Assembly (NCBI GenBank): GCA_964007875.1 | Contig: CAXGAH010000012.1 | Location: forward strand, 5,239 to 69,238 | Length of the DNA stretch: 64,000 nucleotides | Source of the DNA: UBA1275 sp002323515 | GTDB taxonomy: Bacteria > Bacteroidota > Rhodothermia > Balneolales > Balneolaceae | Reading direction: 5' to 3' | Shown: positions 27,573 through 37,529 of the stretch, piece after piece | Position numbering within the stretch: the first letter of the stretch is position 1 | Layout of the letters: every line of letters begins with the position of its first letter | Made by a program: the position numbers and the translations under genes | The notes under the pieces: model-generated | The model's database searches: none | What the model saw: the letters and a program-made list of their open reading frames with translations, nothing else | What the model was told of the DNA's origin: nothing

Positions 27573-28589
27573 TTGGCTTCGACCATTTACGACATAGCAG
27601 CTAAAGCTGGCGTTAGTATTGCCACGGTATCTCGTGTGTTTAACCAGAGTACAAGTGTTTCACAAAAAACTCGGAACAAAGTGTTAAAAGTTGCCGAATC
27701 AGTAGGTTATCATCCTCAAGCTTACGCTCAAGGTCTAGCGAGTAAGAAGTTAAATACCATTATGGCAGTGGTGCCGGTTATGTCGAATTATTTCTTTATG
27801 GAAATATTGGGTGGTATTCAGGATAAACTTACTCAGTTAGGTTATGAACTTAGTATTTTTAATGTAACGGGTACAGGAGATAGTTTTTTTGAGCAGGTCG
27901 AGCATGTGATTAGACGCCGAGCTGCGGAAGGGTATCTATTCATTTCTATTCACCTAAATCCTGATCAATGGGATAAGCTTCAGAAGTACCCGGTTCCAAT
28001 CACCCTAGTAGATGAATTTTACGATGGTTTTGATTCGGTGTCCGTAGATAATGTTCAAGGAGCCTATACGGCAACTAAAACACTATTAGATGCAGGATAC
28101 AACAAGGTAGGGATGGTATCAGCTTTGGAGAGTTCAAAGCCTATAAAAGATCGAATAAAAGGGTATAAACTGGCATTTGAGGAATCTGAAATACCATTAG
28201 ATCCAAAATTAATTATATGTGGGGATACTGATTACCGGGACGGTTTTACCGAGCGTGGTGGTTACACTGCCATGCAGCGAATGATTGAATTACATTCCGA
28301 GGTGGATGCCTGTTTTTGTTCATCCGACATTCAGGCTGTTGGAGCGCTCAAGGCGATGGAAGATTTGGAGCTTTCTATACCATTAATTGGCTATGATGAT
28401 ATAGAAATCTCCGAATACATTGGATTATCTACAGTGCGTCAACCTATGCGAGATATGGGGTCAATTGCTACTCAAACCTTATTGGATCGGATGAAGAATG
28501 AGGGAAAAGCAATTTCGCAGACTATGTACTCCCCTCAGTTAATCCTTAGGAAATCGACCAATGGGATTCTAAAAAGATCACAGAAGTAA
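27573..28589 (+). CDS. LacI-family transcriptional regulator
   Basis: A 338-residue repressor. The N-terminal helix-turn-helix is canonical (IYDIAAKAGVSIATVSRVFN), followed by a hinge with the minor-groove Leu-Ala pair (QAYAQGLASKK) that binds at a central CpG. Residues 60-330 form the periplasmic-binding-protein-like sensor domain (MAVVPVMSNYFF, SVDNVQGAYTAT, DACFCSSDIQAVGALKAM, LSTVRQPMRDMG). The start is TTG at 27573; the frame has no ATG before the DNA-binding domain. Recognition helix and hinge type fit the CpG-centred operator in the promoter at 13867-13895. A sugar effector, probably a malto-oligosaccharide, is inferred from its place between glucan-binding and GH13 genes. Confidence 0.92.
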   Translation: MASTIYDIAAKAGVSIATVSRVFNQSTSVSQKTRNKVLKVAESVGYHPQAYAQGLASKKLNTIMAVVPVMSNYFFMEILGGIQDKLTQLGYELSIFNVTGTGDSFFEQVEHVIRRRAAEGYLFISIHLNPDQWDKLQKYPVPITLVDEFYDGFDSVSVDNVQGAYTATKTLLDAGYNKVGMVSALESSKPIKDRIKGYKLAFEESEIPLDPKLIICGDTDYRDGFTERGGYTAMQRMIELHSEVDACFCSSDIQAVGALKAMEDLELSIPLIGYDDIEISEYIGLSTVRQPMRDMGSIATQTLLDRMKNEGKAISQTMYSPQLILRKSTNGILKRSQK

Positions 28590-28602
28590 CTCAAGAATAG
28601 CC

Positions 28603-31539
28603 ATGCGCTGGTTCTTAACACACTCATCAAAACTAATGCTACCCAGCCACTCATTCTCCTATAGCCTTTTTTTTCTTCTTTTTGTCATACAATCATTAAC
28701 CTTGAATGCGCAGGTGGTAAGCTTCGAACCTAGTTTTGCCACACAATACGACTCTGTAACCGTCTATTTTGACGCCACACAAGGAAATGGAGGATTAGAA
28801 GGATTTTCAGGTCGTGTATTCTTACATACTGGAGTTATTACCTCTAAGAGCAATAGTGGGAGCGATTGGAAATACGTCCCTGCAGGATGGGAATCATATC
28901 CTTCAAGACTTGAAGCCGAGCAGGTGGGGGAAAATCAGTGGAAGTATACTTTTGCCCCCGATATTCGATCCTTTTTTGGAATCACAGAAAGCAGTGAAGA
29001 AGTCCTTGAGCTTGCCATGTTGTTTAAGGGTACTAGGACCCTCTCGGGAGCTCCTGTTGCAGTGGGTAGGGATGAAGGAGACAGTGATATTTTTGTAGAA
29101 TTGAGTAAAGGTGGGGTAGAAGCTCGCTTTGTACAACCAGCCAATGAGTTAAGCCTTATGAAACGCTCAGATTCCTTGCAAATAATGGGACTTGGTAGTG
29201 CTACCTCTGGAAACTTACAATTGAGTTTGTTTGAAGATGATCAATTAATTGAGGAGACATCAGATGATACTATAGCCTATGTATTTAAGCCCAGTAATAA
29301 CCAAGAACAAGTTACCTTCTCATTAATTGCCGAAAATGGGCAAGACCTTAGCGATACTACCATAACAAGGGTGGTCGTGCGTCCTGATGAACTGAGTATT
29401 ACCCCTAGGCCTCCACAAACTAAGGATGGTATTCATTATCTCTCCGACAGATCTGTTCTTTTGTCCTTGTTCGCCCCCTATAAAGATTTTGTATACGTTT
29501 TAGGGGACTTTAACGATTGGACTCCATCGGCAGATTATCTCATGCATAAAGATATTCACAGGGTTGATAGTACCTGGTTTTGGCTAGAAATCGAAGGCCT
29601 AACTCCAGGTCAAGAATATGCATTTCAGTATCTCGTCGATGGTGATCTTCGTGTTGCAGATCCCTACAGTGAACTCACCCTTCATCCCGATGATGATCCG
29701 TACGTTCCATCTAGTGTTTATCCAAATATCCCCACGTATCCCTATGGAAAAACAAATTTTTCAGTGGGGGTTCTCCAGCCAGGTAACGATGAATATGCTT
29801 GGACTTCTACGAATTATGAGAGACCACAAACCAAAGATTTAGTTATTTATGAGCTTCTTCTTAGGGATTTCTTGGAAGATCATAGCTATCAAACTTTGAT
29901 AGATACCTTGGATTATCTAGACAGGCTAGGAGTAACAGCTATTGAGCTAATGCCAGTTAATGAATTTGAGGGAAATTTGAGTTGGGGATATAATCCTGCA
30001 TTCCATCTAGCCCTAGATAAATATTATGGTACTCGTAATACCTTTAAGGATTTTGTAGATGCAGCACACTCCAGAGGTATAGCTGTAATACTGGATGTGG
30101 TGCTGAATCATGCATTTGGGCGAAGTCCAATTATTCGCTTGTGGAATGAAGGAAATTATGGTGCGCCCACCAGTGAAAACCCCTATGCCAATCCAATAGC
30201 AAAACATCCCTTTAATGTAGGTTACGATTTGAATCATGAAAGCGCAGCAACCCGTTATTTTTCTAAACGAGTAATGCAGTATTGGTTAGAAGAATACAAG
30301 ATTGACGGCTTCCGATTCGATTTGAGTAAGGGGTTTACTCAAGTGGATAATTTGGATAATGTAGGAGCATGGGGGAGTTATGACGCTTCTAGAATTGCAA
30401 TCTGGAAAAACTATAATAACTTTATCCGTTCTATTGACAGTACGGCGTATGTTATACTTGAGCATTTTGCCGATAATTCAGAAGAACGAGTCTTGGTTAA
30501 TGAGGGAATGCTTATTTGGGGGAATATGAACCATGAGTACAATGAAGCTACCATGGGATATAATTCTGATTTAAGGGGTGTTTTAGCCAGTCAACGAGGC
30601 TTTTCACAACGAAATTTAATTGGCTATATGGAGAGTCACGATGAACAATGGTTAATGTTCAAGAACATAGCTTTTGGGAACTCTTCAGGAGAGTACAATA
30701 TCCGATATTTGTCCACAGCTTTAGATCGTATGAAACTAGCTGGAGCGTTCTTTTTTACTTTACCAGGACCTAAAATGCTGTGGCAATTTGGAGAATTAGG
30801 CTATGGCTATGGTAATGCGGGGGAACAATGTTTGAATGAGGCTAGCTACTGCCCATCCATTGCTCCTGGTCGAACCGCCGTTAAGCCTATTAGGTGGGAT
30901 TATTGGGAAAACCCTGAACGCTATGTACTCTACGAAACATGGGCTAATATCATGGCCCTTCGCAAAGCCTCGGCGGCCATTACTTCCCCAGAAAGCTTTA
31001 CCCATCAACTCCAAACATCTATTAAATTCATTCGACTCGGTTATGGAGATGAAAAAGTGGTTATTGTTGGCAATTTTGGAGTAAATGCTACAACTGGTAC
31101 TATTAATTTCTCAGAAGATGGGCAGTGGTTCGACTATCTTAATAAGACTGAGCAAAGAGTAAGTGGGGGATCGTTAGAATTAGGCCTAGCACCAGGTGCT
31201 TTTCATATTTTTACCAATACTGATTACTCTGAACTAGTGACCTCGAGTAAGAATGAAGAGAGATTACTAATGAAAGATCAATTTGAACTCTATCCTAGTT
31301 ATCCTAACCCGTTTAACCCAAGCACACAAATTTCATTCAATTTAGCCGAGTATGGTGCCACTTCCTTAAGGATTTATGACTTACTTGGGCGTGAAGTAGC
31401 TACCTTGGTTGATAGGCCGATGAGCCCGGGAACTCATACGATGCAGTTTTCAGGCTCCGGATTGTCTAGTGGGGTTTATTTTGTGCGCTTATTGCAAGGT
31501 TCTAACAGACAAACACAAACCATCACCCTTGTAAAGTAA
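28603..31539 (+). CDS. GH13 alpha-amylase/pullulanase-like enzyme with T9SS sorting domain
   Basis: A 978-residue secreted glycoside hydrolase. A signal peptide ends near LNAQ (about 37). An N-terminal beta-rich region is followed by a CBM48-like domain (about 285-365: FVYVLGDFNDW). The GH13 barrel begins near residue 411. Catalytic residues are visible: D573 (GFRFDLSKG), E620 (VILEHFADN) and D680 (YMESHDEQ); VLNHAFG is the usual region I. The last 85 residues (from about 892) are a type A T9SS sorting domain with YPSYPNPFNPSTQISFNL and SSGVYFVRL. It should therefore be surface-anchored or released, and open alpha-1,4 or alpha-1,6 glucans outside the cell. It starts 13 bp after the regulator stop. 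Confidence 0.9.
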   Translation: MRWFLTHSSKLMLPSHSFSYSLFFLLFVIQSLTLNAQVVSFEPSFATQYDSVTVYFDATQGNGGLEGFSGRVFLHTGVITSKSNSGSDWKYVPAGWESYPSRLEAEQVGENQWKYTFAPDIRSFFGITESSEEVLELAMLFKGTRTLSGAPVAVGRDEGDSDIFVELSKGGVEARFVQPANELSLMKRSDSLQIMGLGSATSGNLQLSLFEDDQLIEETSDDTIAYVFKPSNNQEQVTFSLIAENGQDLSDTTITRVVVRPDELSITPRPPQTKDGIHYLSDRSVLLSLFAPYKDFVYVLGDFNDWTPSADYLMHKDIHRVDSTWFWLEIEGLTPGQEYAFQYLVDGDLRVADPYSELTLHPDDDPYVPSSVYPNIPTYPYGKTNFSVGVLQPGNDEYAWTSTNYERPQTKDLVIYELLLRDFLEDHSYQTLIDTLDYLDRLGVTAIELMPVNEFEGNLSWGYNPAFHLALDKYYGTRNTFKDFVDAAHSRGIAVILDVVLNHAFGRSPIIRLWNEGNYGAPTSENPYANPIAKHPFNVGYDLNHESAATRYFSKRVMQYWLEEYKIDGFRFDLSKGFTQVDNLDNVGAWGSYDASRIAIWKNYNNFIRSIDSTAYVILEHFADNSEERVLVNEGMLIWGNMNHEYNEATMGYNSDLRGVLASQRGFSQRNLIGYMESHDEQWLMFKNIAFGNSSGEYNIRYLSTALDRMKLAGAFFFTLPGPKMLWQFGELGYGYGNAGEQCLNEASYCPSIAPGRTAVKPIRWDYWENPERYVLYETWANIMALRKASAAITSPESFTHQLQTSIKFIRLGYGDEKVVIVGNFGVNATTGTINFSEDGQWFDYLNKTEQRVSGGSLELGLAPGAFHIFTNTDYSELVTSSKNEERLLMKDQFELYPSYPNPFNPSTQISFNLAEYGATSLRIYDLLGREVATLVDRPMSPGTHTMQFSGSGLSSGVYFVRLLQGSNRQTQTITLVK

Positions 31540-34008
31540 ATGCAAATAGGGGAAATACATAACTCTCAATTTCAACTGATTCACTCACACCAGAAAGTGT
31601 TCAGATTGAATATTTATTTTAATTCCCTTTTGGTGTTGATCCTATTATTGACAACTTGTAATGCTCCGCCTGAGCACGAGAGATCATCTCAATTTATAGG
31701 ACTGAATACTCCTCTAATTTTATCTGATACCACCGAGGTTATTTGGGCCGATTATGTATGGGAACCTGAAAATGTTGTAGTAGTCGAACTCCCTGAGGGA
31801 TTAAGACATATACGAATGAATGATGAGCGTTCTATTTTTATAGGGAAATTGCAACAACCGGCCGATTTCATTGAACTACGTGTTAATGGTGTTCAGGGGC
31901 ATATACTTGCTAAGAATAGTGGGTTCGTCACGGTTGAATTTACCTATCCAGATCCCCAAAAAAACCTTGACCTGGTTCAGATAAAGGGAGAAATGAACGG
32001 ATGGAACGTTGCAGCTAATCCAATGAAATACCGTGACGGAGCCTGGTATGTTAAGCTGGAAGTGGAAGCTGGAGTATATGCTTATAAATTTGTAGTTGAT
32101 AGTATTGAATTAATAGACCCAGCCAATCCACGCAAAGTACCCAATGGATTTGGGGATTATAACAGCGTGATAGAAGTTGGGAAGAGAAGTGTCCACCCTG
32201 CGGTGTTAATCCCAACTGAGGCTACTGGACATCGGCTTAGTTTTCGAATGGAATCCTATCTACCTGTGAATCAATCTCAAGAACAATTTTCGTCAGAGCA
32301 GTCTATATCAAGTAGTGGTAATCAAGTCAAGACTACCCTTACGTATTCTACCGATGATCATTTATTTATGGCGCTGTGGGAGAATGAAGTGGTAGAAGTG
32401 CAAGAAAAGGGAGGCTACTGGGAGTTAGATATTCCCGAGAGGGCCCGATTCACTGATCGTACTCACCTGCGCCTTTGGTTAGCTAATGAGATAGAGGTGC
32501 TACATAACCTGAAGATTCCCTTTCAAAATGGACAAATTGTGCAGGATTCGGATCAACTTAAGCGAAGTGATCGATCTGCTTGGAATATGTATTTTGTGTT
32601 TTTAGACCGGTTTAAGGATGGAAATACACAGAATAACCGTAAGGTTGATGACCCTGAAATACATCCATCGGTGAATTATTACGGGGGTGATTTGCGAGGC
32701 CTCATCGAGGTGATTGAATCGGGTTATTTCGACTCCCTTTCGGTGAATACCCTATGGCTTTCTCCTATTATGCAGAATCCAGAAGGAGCTTATGGGTTGT
32801 GGGACCAAGGAGGGGTTCGAAGCACCTTTTCTGGGTATCATGGCTATTGGCCAATTTCGTCGTCTAGGATCGATGATCGTATGGGAACAAAAGATGACTT
32901 GAAAAAATTACTTGAAGTTGCTCACTCCAGAGAAATGAATATTTTACTCGATTATGTGGCTAATCATGTACATCAGGAGCATCCGGTCATGGAACAATAC
33001 CCCGAGTGGAAAACTGATTTATACCTGCCAGATGGAACTATGAATACCCAGCTTTGGGACGAGCAACGCCTGACTACTTGGTTCGATACGTTTATGCCGA
33101 GTTTGGATTTTTCACAAGAACGCGTGATCGAAGCTATGTCTGATTCAGCATTGTATTGGGTCAAAGAATTTGATATTGATGGATTTCGCCACGATGCAAC
33201 CAAGCATATTCCATTAAGCTTTTGGCGTACACTTACACACAAAATAAATCAGCAAATTAGAGAAAATTCAGGAGCTGCTTTTTATCAGATTGGAGAAACC
33301 TATGGAAGTCGGCCTTTGATTGCTAGCTATGTTAGAAGTGGGTTATTAGATGCTCAGTTCGATTTTAGCCTTTTTGACGCTGCACAAGCAAGTTTTGGGC
33401 AGAACGAGTCATTGCATTCATTGGCGGAGCAACTCGGGGAAAGTGTTCGCTATTACGGAATGAGTAACCAAATGGGGGTAATATCAGGTAATCATGATAA
33501 AGCAAGGTTCATCAGTTTAGCAAGTGGTGAAGTGCGTTGGGACGAGGATGCGAAACTTGCTTCTTGGACACGGGATATCCTCCATCCTAAAAAAGAAGGC
33601 CATGCTCGGCTTCAACTCATGCACACATGGATGTTTACCGTTCCAGGAATTCCAGTCACGTATTATGGAGATGAATTTGGACTCCCTGGGGCCAACGATC
33701 CGGATAACCGGCGACCTATGAAATTTGAAGGGCTGAGTGCACTCGAACAGCAAAGCCTATCTCATTATAAAAGCATGGCTCGACTTCGTGCTGATCATCT
33801 AGCGCTTCAATACGGATCGCTCCGATTCGACTCCATTAGTGATGAGGTGTTGATTTATGAACGGTCCTATTTTAATGAATCGGTCTGGGTGTTCTTCAAT
33901 ATGGCCGATCATTCCAAGCCAATCACCTTTGAGCATCCATTTACTGGTGAATCTATTTCAGTTGTGCTTCTACCAATTAGTTCTTTGATTCAGATATTTC
34001 ACCCTTGA
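31540..34008 (+). CDS. GH13 alpha-amylase-family lipoprotein with CBM48-like domain
   Basis: An 822-residue predicted lipoprotein: the hydrophobic signal ends in LLLTTC (Cys near residue 40 after an unusually long N-terminal stretch, so the real start may be later). An E-set/CBM48-like domain follows (about 140-210: VQIKGEMNGWNVAANP), then the GH13 catalytic domain from about residue 345 (WNMYFVFLDRFKDG). Catalytic residues are D552 (GFRHDATKH), E586 (QIGETYGS) and D653 (SGNHDKAR). There is no T9SS domain, in contrast to the enzyme just upstream, so it is tethered to a membrane. Its ATG follows the previous stop with no gap. Confidence 0.88.
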   Translation: MQIGEIHNSQFQLIHSHQKVFRLNIYFNSLLVLILLLTTCNAPPEHERSSQFIGLNTPLILSDTTEVIWADYVWEPENVVVVELPEGLRHIRMNDERSIFIGKLQQPADFIELRVNGVQGHILAKNSGFVTVEFTYPDPQKNLDLVQIKGEMNGWNVAANPMKYRDGAWYVKLEVEAGVYAYKFVVDSIELIDPANPRKVPNGFGDYNSVIEVGKRSVHPAVLIPTEATGHRLSFRMESYLPVNQSQEQFSSEQSISSSGNQVKTTLTYSTDDHLFMALWENEVVEVQEKGGYWELDIPERARFTDRTHLRLWLANEIEVLHNLKIPFQNGQIVQDSDQLKRSDRSAWNMYFVFLDRFKDGNTQNNRKVDDPEIHPSVNYYGGDLRGLIEVIESGYFDSLSVNTLWLSPIMQNPEGAYGLWDQGGVRSTFSGYHGYWPISSSRIDDRMGTKDDLKKLLEVAHSREMNILLDYVANHVHQEHPVMEQYPEWKTDLYLPDGTMNTQLWDEQRLTTWFDTFMPSLDFSQERVIEAMSDSALYWVKEFDIDGFRHDATKHIPLSFWRTLTHKINQQIRENSGAAFYQIGETYGSRPLIASYVRSGLLDAQFDFSLFDAAQASFGQNESLHSLAEQLGESVRYYGMSNQMGVISGNHDKARFISLASGEVRWDEDAKLASWTRDILHPKKEGHARLQLMHTWMFTVPGIPVTYYGDEFGLPGANDPDNRRPMKFEGLSALEQQSLSHYKSMARLRADHLALQYGSLRFDSISDEVLIYERSYFNESVWVFFNMADHSKPITFEHPFTGESISVVLLPISSLIQIFHP

Positions 34009-34054
34009 CTTTATACGTAACCCATTGTATCTGTAATTTTTCAATTATTTAATC

Positions 34055-35449
34055 ATGAATTCAACAACTAGTTTTTCACTATCGCGCATATTTAGTTTAT
34101 GTATAGCAAGTCTCTTTGTTCTGTCAGCGGCTTGCTCACAACCTTCTACCTTGGAAGCGGTGGCCCCTGTGTCCAAAGTGGAACATCCAGAGTGGAGTAA
34201 AAACGCAACTATTTATGAGGTAAATGTGCGTCAATATACCCCTGAAGGCACGTTTAATGCCTTTTCACAACATCTGCCACGCCTAAAGGAAATGGGAGTT
34301 GATATTCTTTGGTTCATGCCTATCCATCCAATTGGCAAAATTAACCGAAAAGAAACTGAAAGTAGTATTGGGAGCTACTATTCGGTACAGGATTACAAGG
34401 CGGTTAGCAGTGACTACGGAACGGAGGAAGATTTCAGACGCATGGTTGAGCAAGCACATGGACTCGGGATGAAGGTAATTCTCGATTGGGTACCAAATCA
34501 TACGGCTTGGGATAATCCATGGACAGAAAATAAGGATTGGTATGTACTAAATGAAGAAGGTGATTTCATTCCACCATTAGGCACTGATTGGACCGATGTC
34601 ATTCAACTTGACTATACCAATGAAAAGATGCGAGCCGCAATGATTGATGCGATGAAGTATTGGGTGGCTGAATTTGGAGTAGATGGGTACCGCTGTGATG
34701 TGGCAGGTAAGGTTCCCACTGATTTTTGGGTACGGGCACATGCCGAGTTGGACGAAGTAAAGGATATATTTATGTTAGCTGAAGATGGGGAGCCTGAATT
34801 GCTAATAGAGGCATTTGATATGAACTACGCCTGGGAATACGCTCACATCATTAGAGAAATTGCGAAAGGAGCGATTACTTTCGATCGATTGGATTCGTTA
34901 CTAGCAGAAGATGCTAAAAAGTTCCCTGACAGTTCCTATCGGATGTATTTTACATCCAATCATGACGAAAATTCTTGGAATGGAACCGATATCGAAATGT
35001 ACGGGGATAATTTCCAAAACTTTGCGGTACTCTCAGCGACTATTGATGGTATGCCATTGGTCTATAGTGGGCAAGAAGCGGTGTTGGATAAACAATTATT
35101 ATTCTTTGAAAAAGATGAAATTGAATGGAAAGACTATGCACTAGTCGATTTTTATACCGATTTGTTGGCATTGAATAAGCGAAACGAAGCTCTTTGGAAT
35201 GGCGCTTATGGAGCAAATCCCATACGTATATCCTCTCCAAAAGGCACCTATGCCTTCCAACGAAACAAGGATTATTTTGGCATGTATGTTGGGCTTAATA
35301 ATACCCAAATGACCCAAGAAATTAGTTTCCCATTAGAAGCAGGCACTACATATAATATATATGGAATGGAAACTACACAGTTTGAAGCAACGGGGAATGA
35401 TAGTATGAGAGTACCGGCTCATTCCTGGGTGATAGTTAGTACCCACTAG
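34055..35449 (+). CDS. GH13 alpha-amylase-family lipoprotein (compact form)
   Basis: A 464-residue predicted lipoprotein with lipobox LSAAC near residue 27. Nearly the whole mature protein is a GH13 domain beginning ATIYEVNVRQYTPEGTFNAF. Catalytic residues are D215 (GYRCDVAGK), E243 (MLAEDGEPE) and D304 (TSNHDENSW); VLDWVPNHTAWDNPW-like region I is at about 147. No accessory binding domain is present. Size and motif spacing resemble enzymes acting on short malto-oligosaccharides, but specificity cannot be read with certainty. It lies 46 bp after the preceding amylase and 67 bp before the transporter. Confidence 0.9.
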   Translation: MNSTTSFSLSRIFSLCIASLFVLSAACSQPSTLEAVAPVSKVEHPEWSKNATIYEVNVRQYTPEGTFNAFSQHLPRLKEMGVDILWFMPIHPIGKINRKETESSIGSYYSVQDYKAVSSDYGTEEDFRRMVEQAHGLGMKVILDWVPNHTAWDNPWTENKDWYVLNEEGDFIPPLGTDWTDVIQLDYTNEKMRAAMIDAMKYWVAEFGVDGYRCDVAGKVPTDFWVRAHAELDEVKDIFMLAEDGEPELLIEAFDMNYAWEYAHIIREIAKGAITFDRLDSLLAEDAKKFPDSSYRMYFTSNHDENSWNGTDIEMYGDNFQNFAVLSATIDGMPLVYSGQEAVLDKQLLFFEKDEIEWKDYALVDFYTDLLALNKRNEALWNGAYGANPIRISSPKGTYAFQRNKDYFGMYVGLNNTQMTQEISFPLEAGTTYNIYGMETTQFEATGNDSMRVPAHSWVIVSTH

Positions 35450-35516
35450 ACAATAATTACGCATTCATTACCATGAATTAGTCACTTTTTATCCTAATCA
35501 TTATTTGGAGTAACCA

Positions 35517-36878
35517 ATGAAACGAACAAAACCCAATTTGCGAAAAGCTGATATTTGGAATATGAGTATGGGCTTCTTAGGTATTCAAATGGGCTTTGCC
35601 TTACAGAATGCTAACGCTAGTAGAATACTTCAAACCTTTGGAGCCGATGTAGAGCATCTGTCTTGGTTTTGGTTAGTAGCACCCATCACCGGGATGATTG
35701 TTCAGCCCATTGTCGGACATTACAGTGATAACACTTGGACCCGTTTGGGGCGTAGGCGGCCGTACTTTTTAGCAGGTGCCGTTCTCGCTAGTTTGGGGCT
35801 CATTCTTATGCCTAATGCGGGCTTATTTGCGGCATTCATACCAGCTTTATGGGTTGGAGCAGGTATGCTTATGATTATGGATGCCTCCTTCAATATTGCT
35901 ATGGAACCTTTCAGGGCATTGGTGGCGGACAAACTACCTAGCTTGCAGCGTACCCTAGGTTTTTCGGTTCAAACCGTGCTTATTGGAATTGGAGCTGTAG
36001 TAGGGTCTTGGCTACCCTACATTCTAGCAGAAGGCTTTGGGTGGGGTAAAACAGCTGGAGAAGGGGAAATTCCATTAAATTTAATCATCTCATTTGTGGT
36101 AGGTGCTGCTATATTGCTAGGTTCTATACTGTGGACGGTGGTCACTACTACTGAATACAGTCCAGAAGAGCTTGAGGAATTCGATAGTGAAGAGTTAGAA
36201 AACGAAGTAGTTGAAGAAGAAAAACCCTCTTTGGTTCATATTTTTAGAGATTTTGCATCTATGCCGGAAACCATGAAGCAGTTAGGACTGGTTCAATTCT
36301 TTTCTTGGTTTGCTTTATTTTCGATGTGGGTTTTTACCACACCAGCCATCGCTGAACATGTTTTTGGGGTAGCTAAAGGGGATACTAGTTCTCCATTATT
36401 TCAAGAAGCTGGAAACTGGGTTGGAGTTATTTTCGGGGTGTATAACGCAGTTTCTGCTGTATTTGCCTTTTTCTTACCAAAAATTGCCGCATCAATGGGT
36501 CGTAAAAAAACACATGCTATATCCCTTGCTCTAGGTGGATTAGGTCTTATATCAATTTATTTTATTCAAGATAAATATTGGCTCCTGCTTTCCATGGTTG
36601 GTATTGGCATAGCTTGGGCTAGTATTCTAGCCATGCCATATGCTATTTTAGCTGGTTCTATCCCGGCAAAAAAAATGGGGGTCTACATGGGGATATTCAA
36701 TTTTTTCATCACCTTCCCACAGATTGTAAATGGAATTATTGGAGGGCCTATTGTTAAGCATTTGTACGGTGGGCAGGCGATTTGGGCCTTGGTCACTGCA
36801 GGCGTCTTTATGCTACTAGGTGCATGGTCGGTTATGAGGGTGAATGATGTGGATGGAGACGTAGCCATTTCAACTTGA
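35517..36878 (+). CDS. MFS sugar transporter, SLC45/GPH-like
   Basis: A 453-residue inner-membrane carrier with about 12 hydrophobic helices. The N-terminal half has GIQMGFALQNANASRI, PIVGHYSDNTWTRLGRRRPY (the cytosolic loop 2-3 motif of SLC45-type sugar/H+ symporters) and an acidic central loop (about 215-240). Family members import sucrose, maltose or related glucosides. A GGAG ribosome-binding site precedes the ATG at 35517. Following three amylases, it most likely imports maltose or short malto-oligosaccharides. The next gene downstream is a decayed GH13 remnant. Confidence 0.87.
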   Translation: MKRTKPNLRKADIWNMSMGFLGIQMGFALQNANASRILQTFGADVEHLSWFWLVAPITGMIVQPIVGHYSDNTWTRLGRRRPYFLAGAVLASLGLILMPNAGLFAAFIPALWVGAGMLMIMDASFNIAMEPFRALVADKLPSLQRTLGFSVQTVLIGIGAVVGSWLPYILAEGFGWGKTAGEGEIPLNLIISFVVGAAILLGSILWTVVTTTEYSPEELEEFDSEELENEVVEEEKPSLVHIFRDFASMPETMKQLGLVQFFSWFALFSMWVFTTPAIAEHVFGVAKGDTSSPLFQEAGNWVGVIFGVYNAVSAVFAFFLPKIAASMGRKKTHAISLALGGLGLISIYFIQDKYWLLLSMVGIGIAWASILAMPYAILAGSIPAKKMGVYMGIFNFFITFPQIVNGIIGGPIVKHLYGGQAIWALVTAGVFMLLGAWSVMRVNDVDGDVAIST

Positions 36879-36887
36879 TACTAAACT

Positions 36888-37250
36888 ATGCAACGAATTA
36901 GTCTAATTGGGATTGTTATTCTGCTTTTGGGCCCGTTTTGTGTAAGTTGTGCACAGGCACCGGAATGGTCTAATGGACTAGTTTGGTATCAGATTTGCCC
37001 AGAACGTTTTTGAAATGGTTATATAACCAATGAACCCAATAAAGAGCGTGCAAGGGGATCTGAAGGGCGGGGTCTGAGTTCATGGACTTCTTATTGGTAT
37101 GCCAAAGTGCAGTGGGAACAATAAGCGACACCCAAGTTTTATGATATCGTTCGAGAACGCAGGTATGGACGGGATCTTCAAGGGGTCATTGATCAATTAG
37201 ACTATTTGCAGGATTTAGGAATCGTAGCTTTGGAATCAAGTTTCAGCTAA
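36888..37250 (+). pseudogene. Decayed GH13 alpha-amylase lipoprotein gene, 5' remnant
   Basis: From the ATG at 36888 one frame encodes a lipoprotein signal (ILLLGPFCVSC) and a typical GH13 N-terminus (EWSNGLVWYQICPERF), then TGA at 37011-37013. The same frame goes on with NGYITNEPNKERARG and WTSYWYAKVQWEQ, TAA at 37122-37124, then FYDIVRERRYGRDLQGVIDQ and LDYLQDLGIVAL before a third stop at 37248-37250. So the gene has two internal stops and the catalytic part is missing. It lies 9 bp after the transporter stop, as a former last gene of the operon. Bases 37251-37529 hold nothing I recognise. Confidence 0.88.
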
Positions 37251-37529
37251 GTACTTTACCGTGTTTACATCTCAAAACCAAAAAACTGACCCTAGGGTTA
37301 CGCAACACGTGTAAAACTATGAAGTTCGAAGTAACGGACTCGCTATTCAGGAAAAAAAGTGGGGTATTTCACCCTATTCATATATCATTTATCGAGCGCA
37401 CAGATAAATTGAACCGAATTAAAAAAATTTATTCCAGCATTCTGTAAATTATTTTTCTTATAACTCAGATTGCCAACGCCTAGCCGTATTAAATCAGGCG
37501 ATAAAGTGCAAAAAACCATAACTTTGAGT

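Noticed and set aside
37251..37529. Transposon or amylase remnant after the GH13 pseudogene
   Set aside because: Short frames there show no GH13 or transposase motif and no terminal repeats were found; left as unassigned sequence.
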